Shown here in pieces: positions 1 to 12,729 of a stretch of DNA of 64,000 nt (position 1 is the first letter of the stretch; every line of letters begins with the position of its first letter). The position numbers and the translations under genes are program-made. The DNA comes from Acephala macrosclerotiorum. Taxonomy: Eukaryota > Ascomycota > Leotiomycetes > Helotiales > Mollisiaceae. The DNA is taken from positions 496,001-560,000 of the forward strand of contig MU119205.1 of assembly GCA_014904845.1 (NCBI GenBank), given 5' to 3'. The notes below the pieces were generated by a model, which was given only the letters and a program-made list of their open reading frames with translations, made no database searches and was not told where the DNA came from.

Positions 1-425
1 GCCAATAGCAATGAATGTATTTGGTTGATCGAGGTAATTCCAGTATTCGAGGTTGGGAGTTGGTTCTAGGAGTTGTGCCGGCAGAGAGAATCGGACAGAA
101 GCAATGTCTGCTACTCCAATGAATCTACCAAGGTGGTTCCCATTAGCTTTTTTCAATTCAAGTATCTGCAAGTTCTTGAAACGTGAAACTCCTCCTAGCG
201 CATGCCACACATGGCGGTGTAAAGCTCCTCCCAATTGCTCTCCCAGAGTACAGGAATATCTGCTCACTTTCTTAATATCCCCAGAAACATCCGCAGCTTC
301 GAAGTATCGTCAGGCGGCTTCTCGGGTGTAGCGTGTGCGCTCGCGATACTTGTATCGGAGGTCGTGGACGATGGGGCGGTCGAGGCGGGAGAGGGCTCAT
401 AGGAGCCTGAAGATGCCGAAGCCAT
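1..425 (-). CDS. Oxysterol-binding protein family (KES1/Osh-like), 5' part only
   Basis: Partial gene running off the left edge. Exon 1 is 425-268 (ATG at 425-423). A 143-nt intron (267-125, GTGAGC donor, TAG acceptor) follows, and exon 2 continues from 124 to the edge; phase is kept across the junction. The first ~45 residues are Ser/Thr/Pro-rich and probably disordered. Then comes the start of a lipid-transfer (ORD) domain: LRKFIGVADIASVRFSLPAQ, followed by LLEPTPNLEYWNYLD, which I recognise from fungal OSBP proteins. The family shuttles sterols and PI4P between membranes at contact sites. The diagnostic EQVSHHPP motif would lie outside the window, so the assignment rests on the N-terminal ORD segment. 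No lesion is visible. Confidence 0.85.
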
Positions 426-3400
426 AATGATACTGTTATGAGATATGATTAAGAGCTGTGAGCTGGCAACTGGATGCAGGTGTGGTATTGTTCCTGGACA
501 AAAATGTGGTTGTACGGGTAGAGGAGACCAACGAGGGCGAGTAAAACGTCACCAGGGTGCGTGCGATAAGGACGATAGCGGTCCGAGAGGGCTTGGCGGC
601 TGCAAATGTTGCACCTCAACAAATCGCTATTTCACAACAGCACGACGGACACTTATCATGGAAAAATGAACGAAAATGCTCTCGTGAGAACTAGAGGATT
701 TGGATGAGCTGATACCGGTGATCACTCAACGCAATTAATTGTGAGTTGAGGCACGAGGTGATGTTTGAATTTGGAGGTCACTCATAGCCTCTCGTCGACC
801 ACACATGGAGAGATCGATTGGTCCTTGAGGACCGCTAGTCGAGTCAGAGAGCGCAGCCTCGTTTCTTTGTCACGTTGGAGGGATGAAAAAGACAACCTGG
901 AAGGTATTGACGATATTCAGACGTCACGTTATCTGCTTACCATGATCTTTATCGGCTTGGACACAGAAAAGAAGGTGATAGTTGGGTTGTCGAGGGGAAT
1001 AGCTTCAACCCTCAAGACTCCTCGGTGAAGTTTGCCCCTGAACATGACTCAGGCAAGCCTTTCAACCAAAACATATCACCGCACGATATCTTGAATACCA
1101 AAAGTTTAAATATTTTGATATAGGCAGGGTATCAGCTTCAGATATCTTGCTCGTGCGAATTATTGCTTTCCTGTGAGCTCTATACTCAAAGCAGTACACT
1201 GCATCATCCACCCAGCTGAACCATGGCTAGAAACGGTATTGCAACCCCACACAAATATCGGGGAAACACCTCATGCGGATTGAGGTCGTATCGAAGGGGA
1301 CAGCATGAACTGGGGTTTCCCATCGTGCATCGGACTTGGCCTGCGAAGTCCCCTTTTTTCCAGCAAAACGTTGCATGTGGAAAGACATACGATGCTTCTG
1401 TCACAGCTCGCCTCGAGGTCGCCAGGCAGGAAGCATGCATTCGCGGTGGCGAATATCAAGAAATCCAAAAAAGGGACCCTGGTGGTCAGAAGTCAAACCA
1501 ACTTTCGAATGCGAAGATCAACGTCCGGATCACGGCGCGTGGACTCTATCAGATTGAAGAAACAAATTCTGGTACGGTAGATTATTCTTTCGTGAGACCC
1601 TGGATATGGGTGGAGTAGCTTCCATGCGCACAGTTCGGTTGCCGGAATGCACACCACATCCTGAGGGTGACATCGTTGTTCGCTTGGGACTCGTAATTGC
1701 TTTGAATAGAATCAATGACGTCGTGTCAGACCCCGCCTTGTGAAAAAAGTATGACTTTGGCAGATCAACACTCAATTGAGTTTGCAGATCTAAGGGTCCT
1801 CGTAGAACCTTTTTAGAAACATAATCTTCCGAAGTATAAGAGTTGATAGTTTGTGTCGGAGTGGGGCATTGCTCCTCGTTTTTTCCACTTCCGTACCGTG
1901 GAAGAACCCAAGAAAGTCAATCCCATCGATGGCGAATTGCTGTCTTATCTGGTTGAAATGTAACGCTGGGGCGTGGCTATATTTTGTGGCGACTCTGTGC
2001 TTCGCGACGGTGATACCGAGTAGGAAGTGAGGGCCGAATGAAATGTCTGATCTTTACCTTGGAGGCATTTCCTTTAGCTGTCAAAATGTCAGCCCCGTTG
2101 ATAGCAGAGGGTTGATGTTCGGATACGAAGAAGGGATGACGTCGTGGCGAACTCTTCGATGCAAGGGCTGAGAACGGTAGTTGTGAATTGTGAGAGTTGT
2201 GCATGGGGTTTGTCTTAGAGCAGCAACTGTGGCTGGTACATGCGAAATTGAGCATGAGGCGGGTTCGCGACAAAACCCATCATGTCGCTGACAGTCGGGA
2301 ACTGCTATATATGAGGTCAGATATAGAGTGGTATGACAGGCCTGCTTTGCGAATTTTTCAGCTGTCAAAAAGATATCAAACCACCGGCAAAGCATCAAGT
2401 TTTTGACGACAAGAGACCCAGAGTAGTTGTGCGCCGCTGAAATGATAGGGCAGAGCTTTCCCCAGAGTGTGATTAAGGTCCAGCCACCACGCGCAACACG
2501 ACGCTTCCAGATGGTCGGCCGTGCTCTACCGCGAGAGCTGTAAAGTGTTTCAGACCTTGCAGTAGCCGCTTCCCCAGAATGCGCGCCATCACTCATCCTG
2601 AGGTCTAGACCTTCGACTGTCAATGAGTCTTCCTACGACCCCCCTCGCGCTTTCTGCAGGTCCATCCTACGACTGCAGGAAGGCGGTCATCGTGATGCCA
2701 CGTCGATAATTCAACTGGAGCGATAAAAGAAATCTTTTCGCAATCAACTGATCAAATTGCGAGCGAATGAATGCGGCAGAAAGAAAATAACGATGACGTC
2801 GGTGGAGGTCCAGAAGAGAGACCCCTGTACAGGCTGCAGCGGGCGCATATCGAAATCATCACCACCCGAACGTGAGCGCTTCATGTGTCGGAACGGGACT
2901 TCAAAAAGAAACCGCATGGGCCTTCTTCCGAAGCCCACTACGTACTGCAGTTTCTGATCATCGAGCAATACCCGCCGCGTGTGGTGTTCAGCGGTTTGTG
3001 CACCTTCGTAATGTTGGTGAAAGGCGCGGAAGCAGGGACCATGATTCAAAAGATTAGATAGCAGTGAGGTGTACTGGTTGATGGAAGGGAGTAGAGAGTT
3101 AAACCGAGGCACTTTTATTGGGGGCTGCAAAGAGATTGTAACTTTTATTTCTTGTGAAGTGAAAGATCTAGAGAGAGGTGAGGACCTTTTGAAAAACGTG
3201 GGGTGTTCTCACTTTGGAGATTTCCCGCGTGCCTGAGGTCTGAAAAAAGGATGTAACCAAATTTTCGCAGCAAATGCAGCAGATGTCATGAAGGCAAACG
3301 TCAACGAACGGAACAATAAGAAACTTTAGCAATCGAATGTCACTTGTGCGGGAGTGTGTCGTTCTTGTAGAAGATGATTTGCTCTCCGACCAAATGGTAA

Positions 3401-6400
3401 AGCAGCCCCTGAACTAAGAGACGGGAGAGAGTGCTGCGCCACAGCAGATATCAAGCCACGTATTTTACGCCACATCTAGCGTTGAAATAGGAAATGATCG
3501 GCTTCGGATAAAATGGTCATTTGACACGATGGCATTGTTGTATCATCTCGATCTCAATGGCCCATGGGCGCCTGTGCGTTCCTGCTTAAATCGAAATTGC
3601 GTTTCTAGCCGACGGAAAGCATCGCATCGTTATTCTGCATCGAATTTGCGATATCGATGTCTGAATATAATGGGGGCTCAACTAATCCCGGCATCACCAC
3701 TCCTTGACGGAGTTGAGACAATCCCAAAGACCCTTCCAATTTACCCATTTTCACTATCGTGCTAGGGTTCCAATGCGAAGTCGGGTAAGTCTTAGGGAGA
3801 AACAAAAACAGAAACCCAAACGTCCAAATGCCGAAGGATAGAGCTGCTTTAGAGGAAGATCCAGGCGTTTAGTTTCTCTCCATCTGTACATCGAGCACAC
3901 CTGTGGCTGTGCTTCCCGTAAGTAAGGATGAAGTGGACAAGCTTGTGGAAGTCTGAGCATCAAGCGCTCTTCAAAGCTCAACGTCTGATGCCGGAGAAGA
4001 TTGGAGCAAGTATAGGCGGCGGATGGGCGTGGCGACAAACGGTTGACTGCAAAAGAACCTCTTCATCTTACACGCGTCAACATCAGGAACACATTGGGCT
4101 AATGGCATTGGCAATCGGCTGTTAGATGCTCATGCTCTCCCGCATGTTTATGCGTCTGCGATGTCGCAGGGGAGACGGGTCCGGTCCGTAAGGTGTCGAA
4201 GACTGGACGGGAACAGACGCTGGCTGAAGCCACAATCAGGCCCCATCCGGTAATCTGCGATCCTAGCATTTCTATCATTCTCTTAGACCTGTCGTCCTCC
4301 GCCTCGAGATGTGAGGTTATCTCCACAAACCTTCATCTTATGATCTAGACGTTGAGATATGCCTTGGAGACGCGGCTCTTTCATCATGAAGAGGAATACG
4401 GACCGAAAGCAGTGAATATGGATGTTTCCGATACAGGAGATTAAATCGTCTTCATTTCAGGATACAATACTTCGAGAAGCCTTCCTTATGCAGGGGATGT
4501 TGATGCATGGTAGGATCTCTAGATGCTTTGCAGCCCTATCGATCCCAAAGAGGAACTAAATCATCACTCTTATGCGGTGCTCAGGTACTGCGTAATTTCT
4601 CCACAAAAACATGAATAGAAATGTTTGGGGAGGATTGTGCTCGATCGATCTGCCATTTGTTGTACGATAAGAAATACACGCTTGAGGGCGGATTCGGAGG
4701 AGTTCATCAGTAAACCATGCAGAACTTGCGCCGTTGCGATCCTTGGCGGCGGCGCAATATTACGCTCTATTGCATCTCATCTCCGAGTGCTATCACCGAT
4801 AATTCTCAATCTAGTATGACTGAGAGCTTATGAAGAAAATGGCATCGACCGTTGAAACGATTACGTTTGAGACCGAGGTCGTGGTGGACGAATTCCCTCA
4901 TCGACGATCAAAACGGCTGGAATCTCTACAACGAATCAGTTGAACCACTTGGTCGCAACGCTGAGGTGTCAAACTGAAGATACCAACTGCTTTGGGTGCG
5001 CTTCTAGACTTAGCTGCTGCCACAAGCTGTGGCTGTGTGGCTGTGTTCGAGATAGACGGGTCCAGATGGTGAAATCAACGCTAGAAAAATGAAAACAGCT
5101 GATGAGAGGATATCACCACCGGTATCCACCGCAATCACCACTCTGCTCGTACGTTTGAAGAATCGCCTTCGAAGCAGATGAGGATCTCGTGATGCTCGCG
5201 CAGCACTGATTGTGAGGAATTCTGGCGACGGTGGACGGGGGGTGTCCCTACAGCGCGGATGTGTCGCACGAGAGGAAATGACAGGGACAAGATGGTAGCG
5301 TGGGTATATCCAATATTGGGTAAAAAGAAGATGGGAGACCGAGAAATGGCATCATCGTTATCCGCGTTGTCCAATGCGATTTCAGCACAGGACCGTGCAG
5401 CAATTCTCGGAGAGTAATGCTCCAGTCATCTGTCAGAAGCAACCCGAATCAACTCCCCGCACCCATGTCTCAGCCTAGGACGTCCACGAGCGTCGAGTGG
5501 TCGCAGTCTCCTGATGCTGATGTGCAAAGGGTCCATCCCCTCTCTCAAGTGTGCCGCGATCGCGAAGATGGTGCCAGCTCATCGAGGGGAAGTCCCATCG
5601 TAAATTGGAGTGCTAGTGGTGTTCGTAGAGCAGCGTACTCTCTGGTGCGGTCGTGTTGGGCGTTGGTGGTGGATGGGTTTGGTGCGAGAAGAGCTCTCAC
5701 GCCCTCCCCTGGCCTGCTCACTCTCGCCTAGGCCTATTGCAGTGTGTCAAGCGAGCTCTCGCGGCGCCCGATGGCTCTATCGACATCGCTTGAATCGCCA
5801 CCAACTTTTCGATGATCTTTTCCCCATGAGCGCGGGCTGTGGCTGAGGAATGAGATTGTCGCTCTAGTCGTCAAGTAGTCTCCGAAGGCTATCGATGCTG
5901 CTTTTTGGGCCGCTGGACATCGCAGGGTAAGACGCGCACAGCACATCCCTCATCCTCATCCAGGCTGTCCCCGGCCCCACTGTTGCTGCTCCCAGTAGCC
6001 CAGAGACCCAATTATAATGCTGGTGGTTTACTTTCTCCATCGACCATTTGGCTCTTTGATGTCTTCTTCCCAGCACTGCAGCAGCAGCAACAGCCTCCTC
6101 TCCTCCTCTCTCCTTCCCTTTCCCTCTTCCCTTTTCCCTTCCAAGCTAGCACCCTCTCTTCCCTGGGACGTCCCTATAGAATCCGCACCTCAGAGTGGCC
6201 CCTCCCAAGCTACTAGCCCTCCTTGGGCAATAACAGAGACTCAGCAAAGCAGAAAACTTCCCTCACCCACGGCAGCCGTGCCTCGTGCGTCTAGCTGCTC
6301 TTGCTCTTCCCTGCGTGGGTACTACAACCGCTTGCCTTCCACTTCCACCTGCGTAGTGGGCTCTCGATCACCCTCTCTATTCTCGCCCTTGTCTTCGCGT

Positions 6401-6740
6401 TCGACCCTCCCTACCCATGTCAACTGCCTTTGGAGCTCAGTAGTGGAACTTTCCGTCATTCCCACCTCCCATCCATCATACTCATATAACATCAGCCTCC
6501 TCGCCGCTGTTTCGCCGTACTACTTGACTGAAGACCCGACGACTACGGTGCTATTACGCTCGCTACTACCACTCCACACTTGCTTCACCTAGGACACCAA
6601 CTGTGTTGCGATACTGTCTCACTACACCAATACCCGCTGCCTCGACTGAACAATATCCATACGAGGCATCACATCTATTCAATAAGCGTCGACGTTGGAA
6701 TGAATGAGGAGCTCCGATAGCTCAGCCACGATATCTCCAG
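426..6740. other. Gene-poor region upstream of the CP2 gene
   Basis: About 6.3 kb without any open frame I can tie to a family. Open frames of 60-180 codons on both strands (for example 1223-1618 + and 2081-2623 -) overlap one another, have no recognisable motifs and no supporting splice structure. The last ~1 kb (about 5.7-6.7 kb) is strongly pyrimidine-rich on the + strand (CT and TCC runs near 6080-6160), as expected for a long fungal promoter and 5' leader of the regulator gene that follows. The first part also serves as promoter of the divergent OSBP gene. Confidence 0.5.
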
Positions 6741-9436
6741 ATGTTTCGAAATCGGTAAGTAGCTGAAATCGGGCCCAGTAAACGACTGGCCCCGCGCCCC
6801 ACGGAGTCTCACAACCACCAAAGCGCACTTCGCTCTCTAGAACATCGCATAGCTAACATTTTTGGCGCAGGACATCCTCGCAAAAGCCTGGCGATGAATT
6901 CATCGCCAACTTCCGCCAGACGTTCCCAGAAGTAGCAGTCGTGACCTCATCGGCTGGCTCGAATTCTGGGAACACCACGCTCGAAGGAGGAACCATCGCG
7001 GGCGGGCCACTTCCTGACCGGTACGTGCATCCCCTTTCTTACGCGACTTCTCGCGCATTTCGACTTGGGTATGCCAGCAAGATGCGCTGAGATGAAGTTT
7101 TGTCTGGGAGTGCGGCGTTGTGATTGTCTCTGCAAAACGGCTGCTAACTTTCTCTCCTTAGACATCACAGCGTAGGCGCCCACGAAGATTTCAAAGATCT
7201 CGACCCCACACCAAGAGCACAGCACGAGCCATGGCGCTTCACTCCTTCTCTTCTCGATCCCAATTCTTTTGCATTCTCGGCTTTTGCCAACCAGCCTCCA
7301 GGCTACTATACTCCCACTCCTGGAGGCACGAATACCTTATACCATAATCAAGCTGGCGACCTTCACACCCCAGGTATGGGCATTGGAATGGGTTTGGGAA
7401 CGCCCTTGTCACTCCCAACGTCTGCCGAGGGCCTCCACACACATACGATGATGGACATGGCTGCGTACGGCCACCATGTACCTCCACATTTCCAGAATTA
7501 CAACCCTTTCAGCAACCCACACCAGCACCCGCAACAGCACCCACAACAGCACCCACAGCAGCAGCAGCAAACATCCTTTGCCCCGTCCTCTTTCGTCCAT
7601 CAAGACACGGGCTATGAGACAATGGAACAGGACGGATCTCCCATGGACGATGATAGCCGCATAGGACCAATGGATTCTAATATTCAGCACCAGTCTCCAA
7701 TGATGAGTTTCCAGCCCCACCATTACAACATGGCTGCAGCGATGCCACCCTCCGCTGAAAAGTTCCGCTTTCATGTCACCCTGAATGCGCCAACCGCAAT
7801 GATCAAACACGCTGAAGAGATTCCGGTCACCTATCTGAATAAAGGCCAGGCTTATTCTGTGTCTATCATTGACACGGGAACATCTATGCCTTTGGCTCCA
7901 GGGACTCGATACAGAACATTCGTTCGCATCTCCTTCGAAGACGAACAGCAAAGACAGAAGCCATCAACTTGCTGGCAATTGTGGAAGGAAGGACGAGGAA
8001 CGAACGAAGCACATCAACGCGGCGGAAAATTGCAAGCAGTCGAGTACGTTGAGGCGAACCAACCAGCTGAGAGCGACGACAAGAGGACTCGAGTCGACCT
8101 CGATACTGCGTCTTTCGATGGATTCTCGGTCGTCTGGACCCCTGGAATGAACGGCGCACCCGAATGTAACATTGCAGTCCGCTTCAACTTCCTCTCGACC
8201 GACTTCAGCCATTCAAAAGGCGTAAAAGGCATACCAGTACGACTCTGCGCAAAGACAGAAACAATTTCGACAGGGTCGCCCCACTCCGGCCCAGAATTTT
8301 CAGAAGTTGCATACTGCAAAGTCAAGCTTTTCAGAGATCATGGTGCTGAGCGCAAACTGTCAAACGACGTTGCGCACGTCAAGAAAACAATCGACAAACT
8401 CAAGCAACAAATTGCGCAAGCCGAAACTGGCATGAAAGACTTCGGCAAGAGAAAACGGACTGGTTCGACAACTACGAAAGCCCCGCCGAGTCAACGGCCT
8501 GGAAAGGTCCAAAAACACAAGAGAACATGGTCAATGTCTTCACAATCATCTGCTGGCGGCAGATTGCCCATTGAGGAAGATCTCCACTACAAGCTTCAGA
8601 CCATGCAGGATATGTTCACGAGTACACGACCTGTGAGCATCTTGTACCTCCGTGGTGAGGATTCGGACGACCCGGATCTTCATCCTGTCACCCTTGTTGG
8701 AGAGCCATTGGATCTTACCAAAGTGGACTCGAGAGGTAGCACTATGTGGCAGCAAAGAACAAGTGATCAAAGTTCGACAGCTGGAACATCTTCACTGGTT
8801 TCGCCATCACCAAGTTCTATCTCCTTGCAATCTCAAGCTCTCGCTGGATCTGCACCGAACGCACCTAGTCAATGGGGTGAATACCACAACCTTGCAACAG
8901 CAGATGTACAATCATCGAATCCTCAACAGCTGGCCAGCCCTCCGGACCAGATCACCAAGATACCGAAGACGGACGAAACAGGAAACTTGAGCGGATGGAT
9001 CGAAGCCCTTGGGGTGGATTCATCATACAAACCACCGGTGATAGATCGACCGATCAAGCCTGTGGCAAGTTTCTACATTCTTCACAGGAATCCCAACCAG
9101 CCAGATAAGCCAGAGTACTACAGAGCTATCTATATCATGCAGCGAACCCTCAAGGACTTCACCAACTCCATCGCAACAAAATGGAGCCTAGAGCCTACCA
9201 AGATACTTCGAACACTGCATGTTCTTGATCGTGGTCTTCAAGTTGAGGTAGACGACGATGTCATCGCCGAACTTGCTGAAGGACAAGATATCATCATGGA
9301 AATTGCAGAGGTCCGAAACTCCCAATTCAAGCGTGAATGGGAGATGTCAATCGATGTCGCTGTGGACAGCGACAACATCAACGGCACCCAAAATGTCGTT
9401 CAAAGCGAAGGATACGAACTTCGCCTACTGTTTTAA
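6741..9436 (+). CDS. CP2/Grainyhead-family transcription factor
   Basis: Three exons: 6741-6754, 6871-7020 and 7162-9436, giving 812 aa; both introns keep phase. The first coding exon is only 14 nt. The N-terminal ~250 residues are low-complexity with a His/Gln run (HPQQ repeats near residue 180). The CP2 DNA-binding domain starts near residue 250 (EKFRFHVTLNAPTA, then IPVTYLNKGQAYSV and TPGMNGAPECNIAVRFNFLS) and runs to about 450. A basic coiled-coil stretch follows (VKKTIDKLKQQIAQAE). The last ~120 residues resemble the ubiquitin-like dimerisation end of LSF/GRH proteins. Fungal Grainyhead-like factors act in the nucleus on cell-wall and conidial-separation genes. No close neighbour suggests a specific target. 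The start at 6741 was chosen because it is the only ATG in the frame demanded by the exon 2 phase. Confidence 0.9.
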
Positions 9437-12400
9437 TATGTTCCATTTGACGAAACAAATTTTTTTCTTCATAATTTATACCCAGGGACCCCTGATATGG
9501 TCATGTAATTGTTCGGAATCACCATGTATTTGCCTAAAGGATGGGCGGGCTGAGAGGCGTCACGTTGCTTTCTGAGATACCAGTTCCCTCTTTGGAACAC
9601 TTTGTCTTCAACACCGTTCCTTCAGTTTCATTTTAGAGGTTATGCATGGGAAAGGCGAGAAGCATAATGTTTACGCCGAGATGCCGGAATTTGGAAGGCT
9701 GTTTGACTCCGTTTGGGGGCCTTGTTTTTGCTTCTGCTCCCCTTCTCGCACATACTTTGCGGCTTTTTTGCCTGCATGTCATTCCTTTCTAGCTCCCATT
9801 GTGAGCGACATATTTTTTTTTACTACAAGCACATTGTATATGGCGTCACGAAGTATATGATGGATTTCTTTTCTCAAACAAGATAGCCGAGGGCCGTGAG
9901 CAGCAATGGATGAAAGGCGTATATTGGCATCAGACTGCTACGCAGGAAATTAAGGGGCAGCCTCGGCTCGCTAAATACAAAATATTTTCGCAGACACACA
10001 TCAAAATTTCTTCAACATCCACATCTCATTACCCCATGAAAGTGCCTTTTCCACCTCTCCTCACTGACAAAATTTCGGTGACAGACCGTTGGAAAGAGAT
10101 TTCTACTGGCCTTACGCCTCAGCGGCAGAACGGTTTCCCATGTGCTTGGTCTTTAATTCAACGGGGTAACAACGGGGATTCCGAGCATCGACAACGACTA
10201 ATCTGGCTGACACTAATCGAACCCCAAACACGCCAGGCTCGAATCTGAAGGCCTGATATTATCGGTTTGCGTTCCTTCAATTTTAATTTGTCTGCCTGTA
10301 TTCAAGTGCAGGCTTCAGCTGCTCAAGGGCTAATCCTCACGTATGAGGCTTCCAGACCTTATTTCTACGACAGATCATCGCCCATCTGAAATCAAGCATC
10401 GAATGATTAGGGCGATTGCCATCACAGCCTCGTTGCCTAGACGAAAGATCAAATAGATTAGGGTTTGATGAATCACAGGTGATGGATGGGTAGGTGATCT
10501 TCGCGAATACCGGGTCAGCCACAGTGGGATCGCTGCTGAGATGGACGGAAAGGGGTTATAAGTGGCGAGTGCTGTCGTAACTAGGACACGAATTTTGTTT
10601 CCGCCGGATCGGTAGCTAAGGCACAAACGTGGACAAGTGACAAGCGTTGGTTTCTTTGGTTAGTTGGACCCCTCGAGCCAGTACTCGAACCGAGATGTGC
10701 AATGTACGGTTCGGCGCCGGTATTTTTGAACCAGGCCGGGATTACTGAATGAACCGGCGTGGACGCCACAGGTACTAAGTAGTGTTGCTATGTTAGGGCT
10801 CCGTCTGGAGTTGCGGTTCTTGGGTGACGGTTACGTTACGAGTGAGAGGTATTCGTATCTTGGTACACTCCTCCTCCGAGGACGGTACGTATCTTTGACA
10901 ATTTCCATTACCACTTTGTTTTCTGTTTTTGTTGCTGCTTTTTGCTATTGATCGAGAGATGGATGCGAGAAAGATGGCCATACAGAATGCAGATTGCAAG
11001 TGGCAGCTAGGGGATGATGATACCACGGGACCAGAACGTATGTCAGGCACACGGGGTGATCCTTCCAGCTGCAGATGGAGCTCTCCCGCTCGCTTGTATG
11101 ATTCGTGCGGACGGAAGTAATGCTCTAGGTGGGCTTGAGATTCTGGATGGGAAAGTTGGGGTGAGGGTGCAGATGTGGATGGGAGTGAGGTGCCAACACA
11201 TCGCATTGCAGAGTGCGCCCGCCCGCCATACCGCTGCTTGGCCTGGCCTTGCTATTGCCCTGTCCATGTGAGAGTGTGCATCATGTAGCGTGAGGCTTGA
11301 AAGCAAGGGAGTGGGAGTGGGAGTGGGAGTGGAGGGATAAGCGTGGGGCTGGTGAGGCTGCAGGTCTGCAAGTGAAGTCTTAGAAGGCTAGACTGGTCTT
11401 CTAGACTAGAGATGCCGGACTGAAGCAGCGAGAGGATCCTCCCACGTGCGAGCTGTGGCGGTGAGAAACCGGGTGATCGGTGATGGAGCCGGCTGGGCGA
11501 TCGTCCATCGAGTCAGAGCTAAGTTCAGATGCACCGGCTAGGGTAAGGATTCGTTCACGTTCCAGCCACAACTAAAGAGCAGACGAGCCACAGGTACTTG
11601 TCTGAAGGAGGAGGGGATCGTCGGCGGGGAAATTCTGAAGGTGAGGCGCTGATCGTTGGTGATAAGGAAGTTACCGTTACATATGGGATAGATCGACGAC
11701 CCATTCTGTCATAGACGACAGGGAAGCAGGGGATCTACAGCGATGTTCAGAAATTTGATTTGTGAGATGCGGTTTTAGGGGTCAGAGGCAATTTATGGAT
11801 GTAACTGATATGGTGATGGTCGTTTTGCTCGAGATGTGATCGGGTATCGTGGTTTTGGGCTCAAGTGTGGTAGTTGAAGGCGAGCTATGAGCTATTTTTG
11901 TGCACGAAGTCGGGGACTATGAGGGGAAGAAAGCTTTTTTGTACGTCTAGAGCGACCGAGTGACGATGGGATGAAGATTGAAACGATGGCTCGTGGTTCG
12001 GTGTAGCTTAAACGTCACTCGAAGATGATGTTCTGTCGATCAAAGGGGTTGGAGCTCGAGTATAATCACGTGATGGCTCAGGGGTCAAGGCCCAGCCACA
12101 GTCACCAGATATCGCGTCGAGCTTCAAGCAAGAGCCGAAAGAGAGTTCTTCGGTAATGTCGGTGATGAGTTAATTAGAGGAGAGTTGTACAGACTTGCCG
12201 TTTTATCTAAAAACACGACGGTTCTGACGCTGGTTTTGGTTGAGCAGGTCTGATCGATACGAGCACTTCTAGACCTGGGATGACCGTCTTTGAAACGGTA
12301 TTCTCCTTTTGCTCGTTGATCCGTATTTCCAGAGCCCATATACTATGGATGAGCTGCATCCAAATGAGTGAAAGCTGGGTACATTGGTCTGCGCACCGCC

Positions 12401-12729
12401 CTCCTACTTGGTAGATTACTTCGAGTGGAGTGACACTTGTGAAAACCTGAGCCGTGGGGCTGTGCCGGACAATCAGAAGAATAAAAAATTTATCCAAAAT
12501 TTGATGAATAAAGGACAACTATGTCCGAGGAGAACTGTCCATAACGCAATCCAAGGAGTAATGATTACGGACCTTCATCAATCCAAAAGAAAAATGAGGC
12601 GTGGATATGTGCATGGGCAATCAATACCGTACTCAACAGATACTCCGTACTCTATACTCCAAACTCCTGCTGCTTGAGGTATGCCCAAAAGCAAAACTCC
12701 GATCAATGCAACGCCAAGCACCCACATAT
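9437..12729. other. 3.3 kb intergenic region between convergent genes
   Basis: Convergent space between the CP2 and kinesin genes. It holds T-rich sequence just after the CP2 stop (probable 3' UTR, 9437-9480) and a GGGAGT hexanucleotide microsatellite at 11307-11332. I see no open frame with family features, and no tRNA-like cloverleaf or rRNA sequence. Confidence 0.45.
11307..11332. repeat. GGGAGT hexanucleotide microsatellite
   Basis: About four perfect copies of a GGGAGT unit, purine-only on the + strand, in the intergenic region. No coding relevance seen. Confidence 0.85.

Noticed and set aside
1223..1618. 131-codon + frame, with a second overlapping frame of 91 codons
   Set aside because: Overlaps several other open frames on both strands, has no family features and no intron logic; composition looks random.
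2081..2623. 180-codon minus-strand frame
   Set aside because: Long by chance in a low-stop stretch; Ser/Arg/His-rich without pattern, and no neighbouring exon or motif.
7409..7951. 180-codon minus frame opposite the CP2 gene
   Set aside because: Shadow of the CP2 coding strand; the Leu/Val run is the complement of the CAG/CAC repeat.
10670..10730. GGTTCG-containing stretch resembling a tRNA B box
   Set aside because: No matching A box at the proper distance and no acceptor stem or cloverleaf could be drawn.
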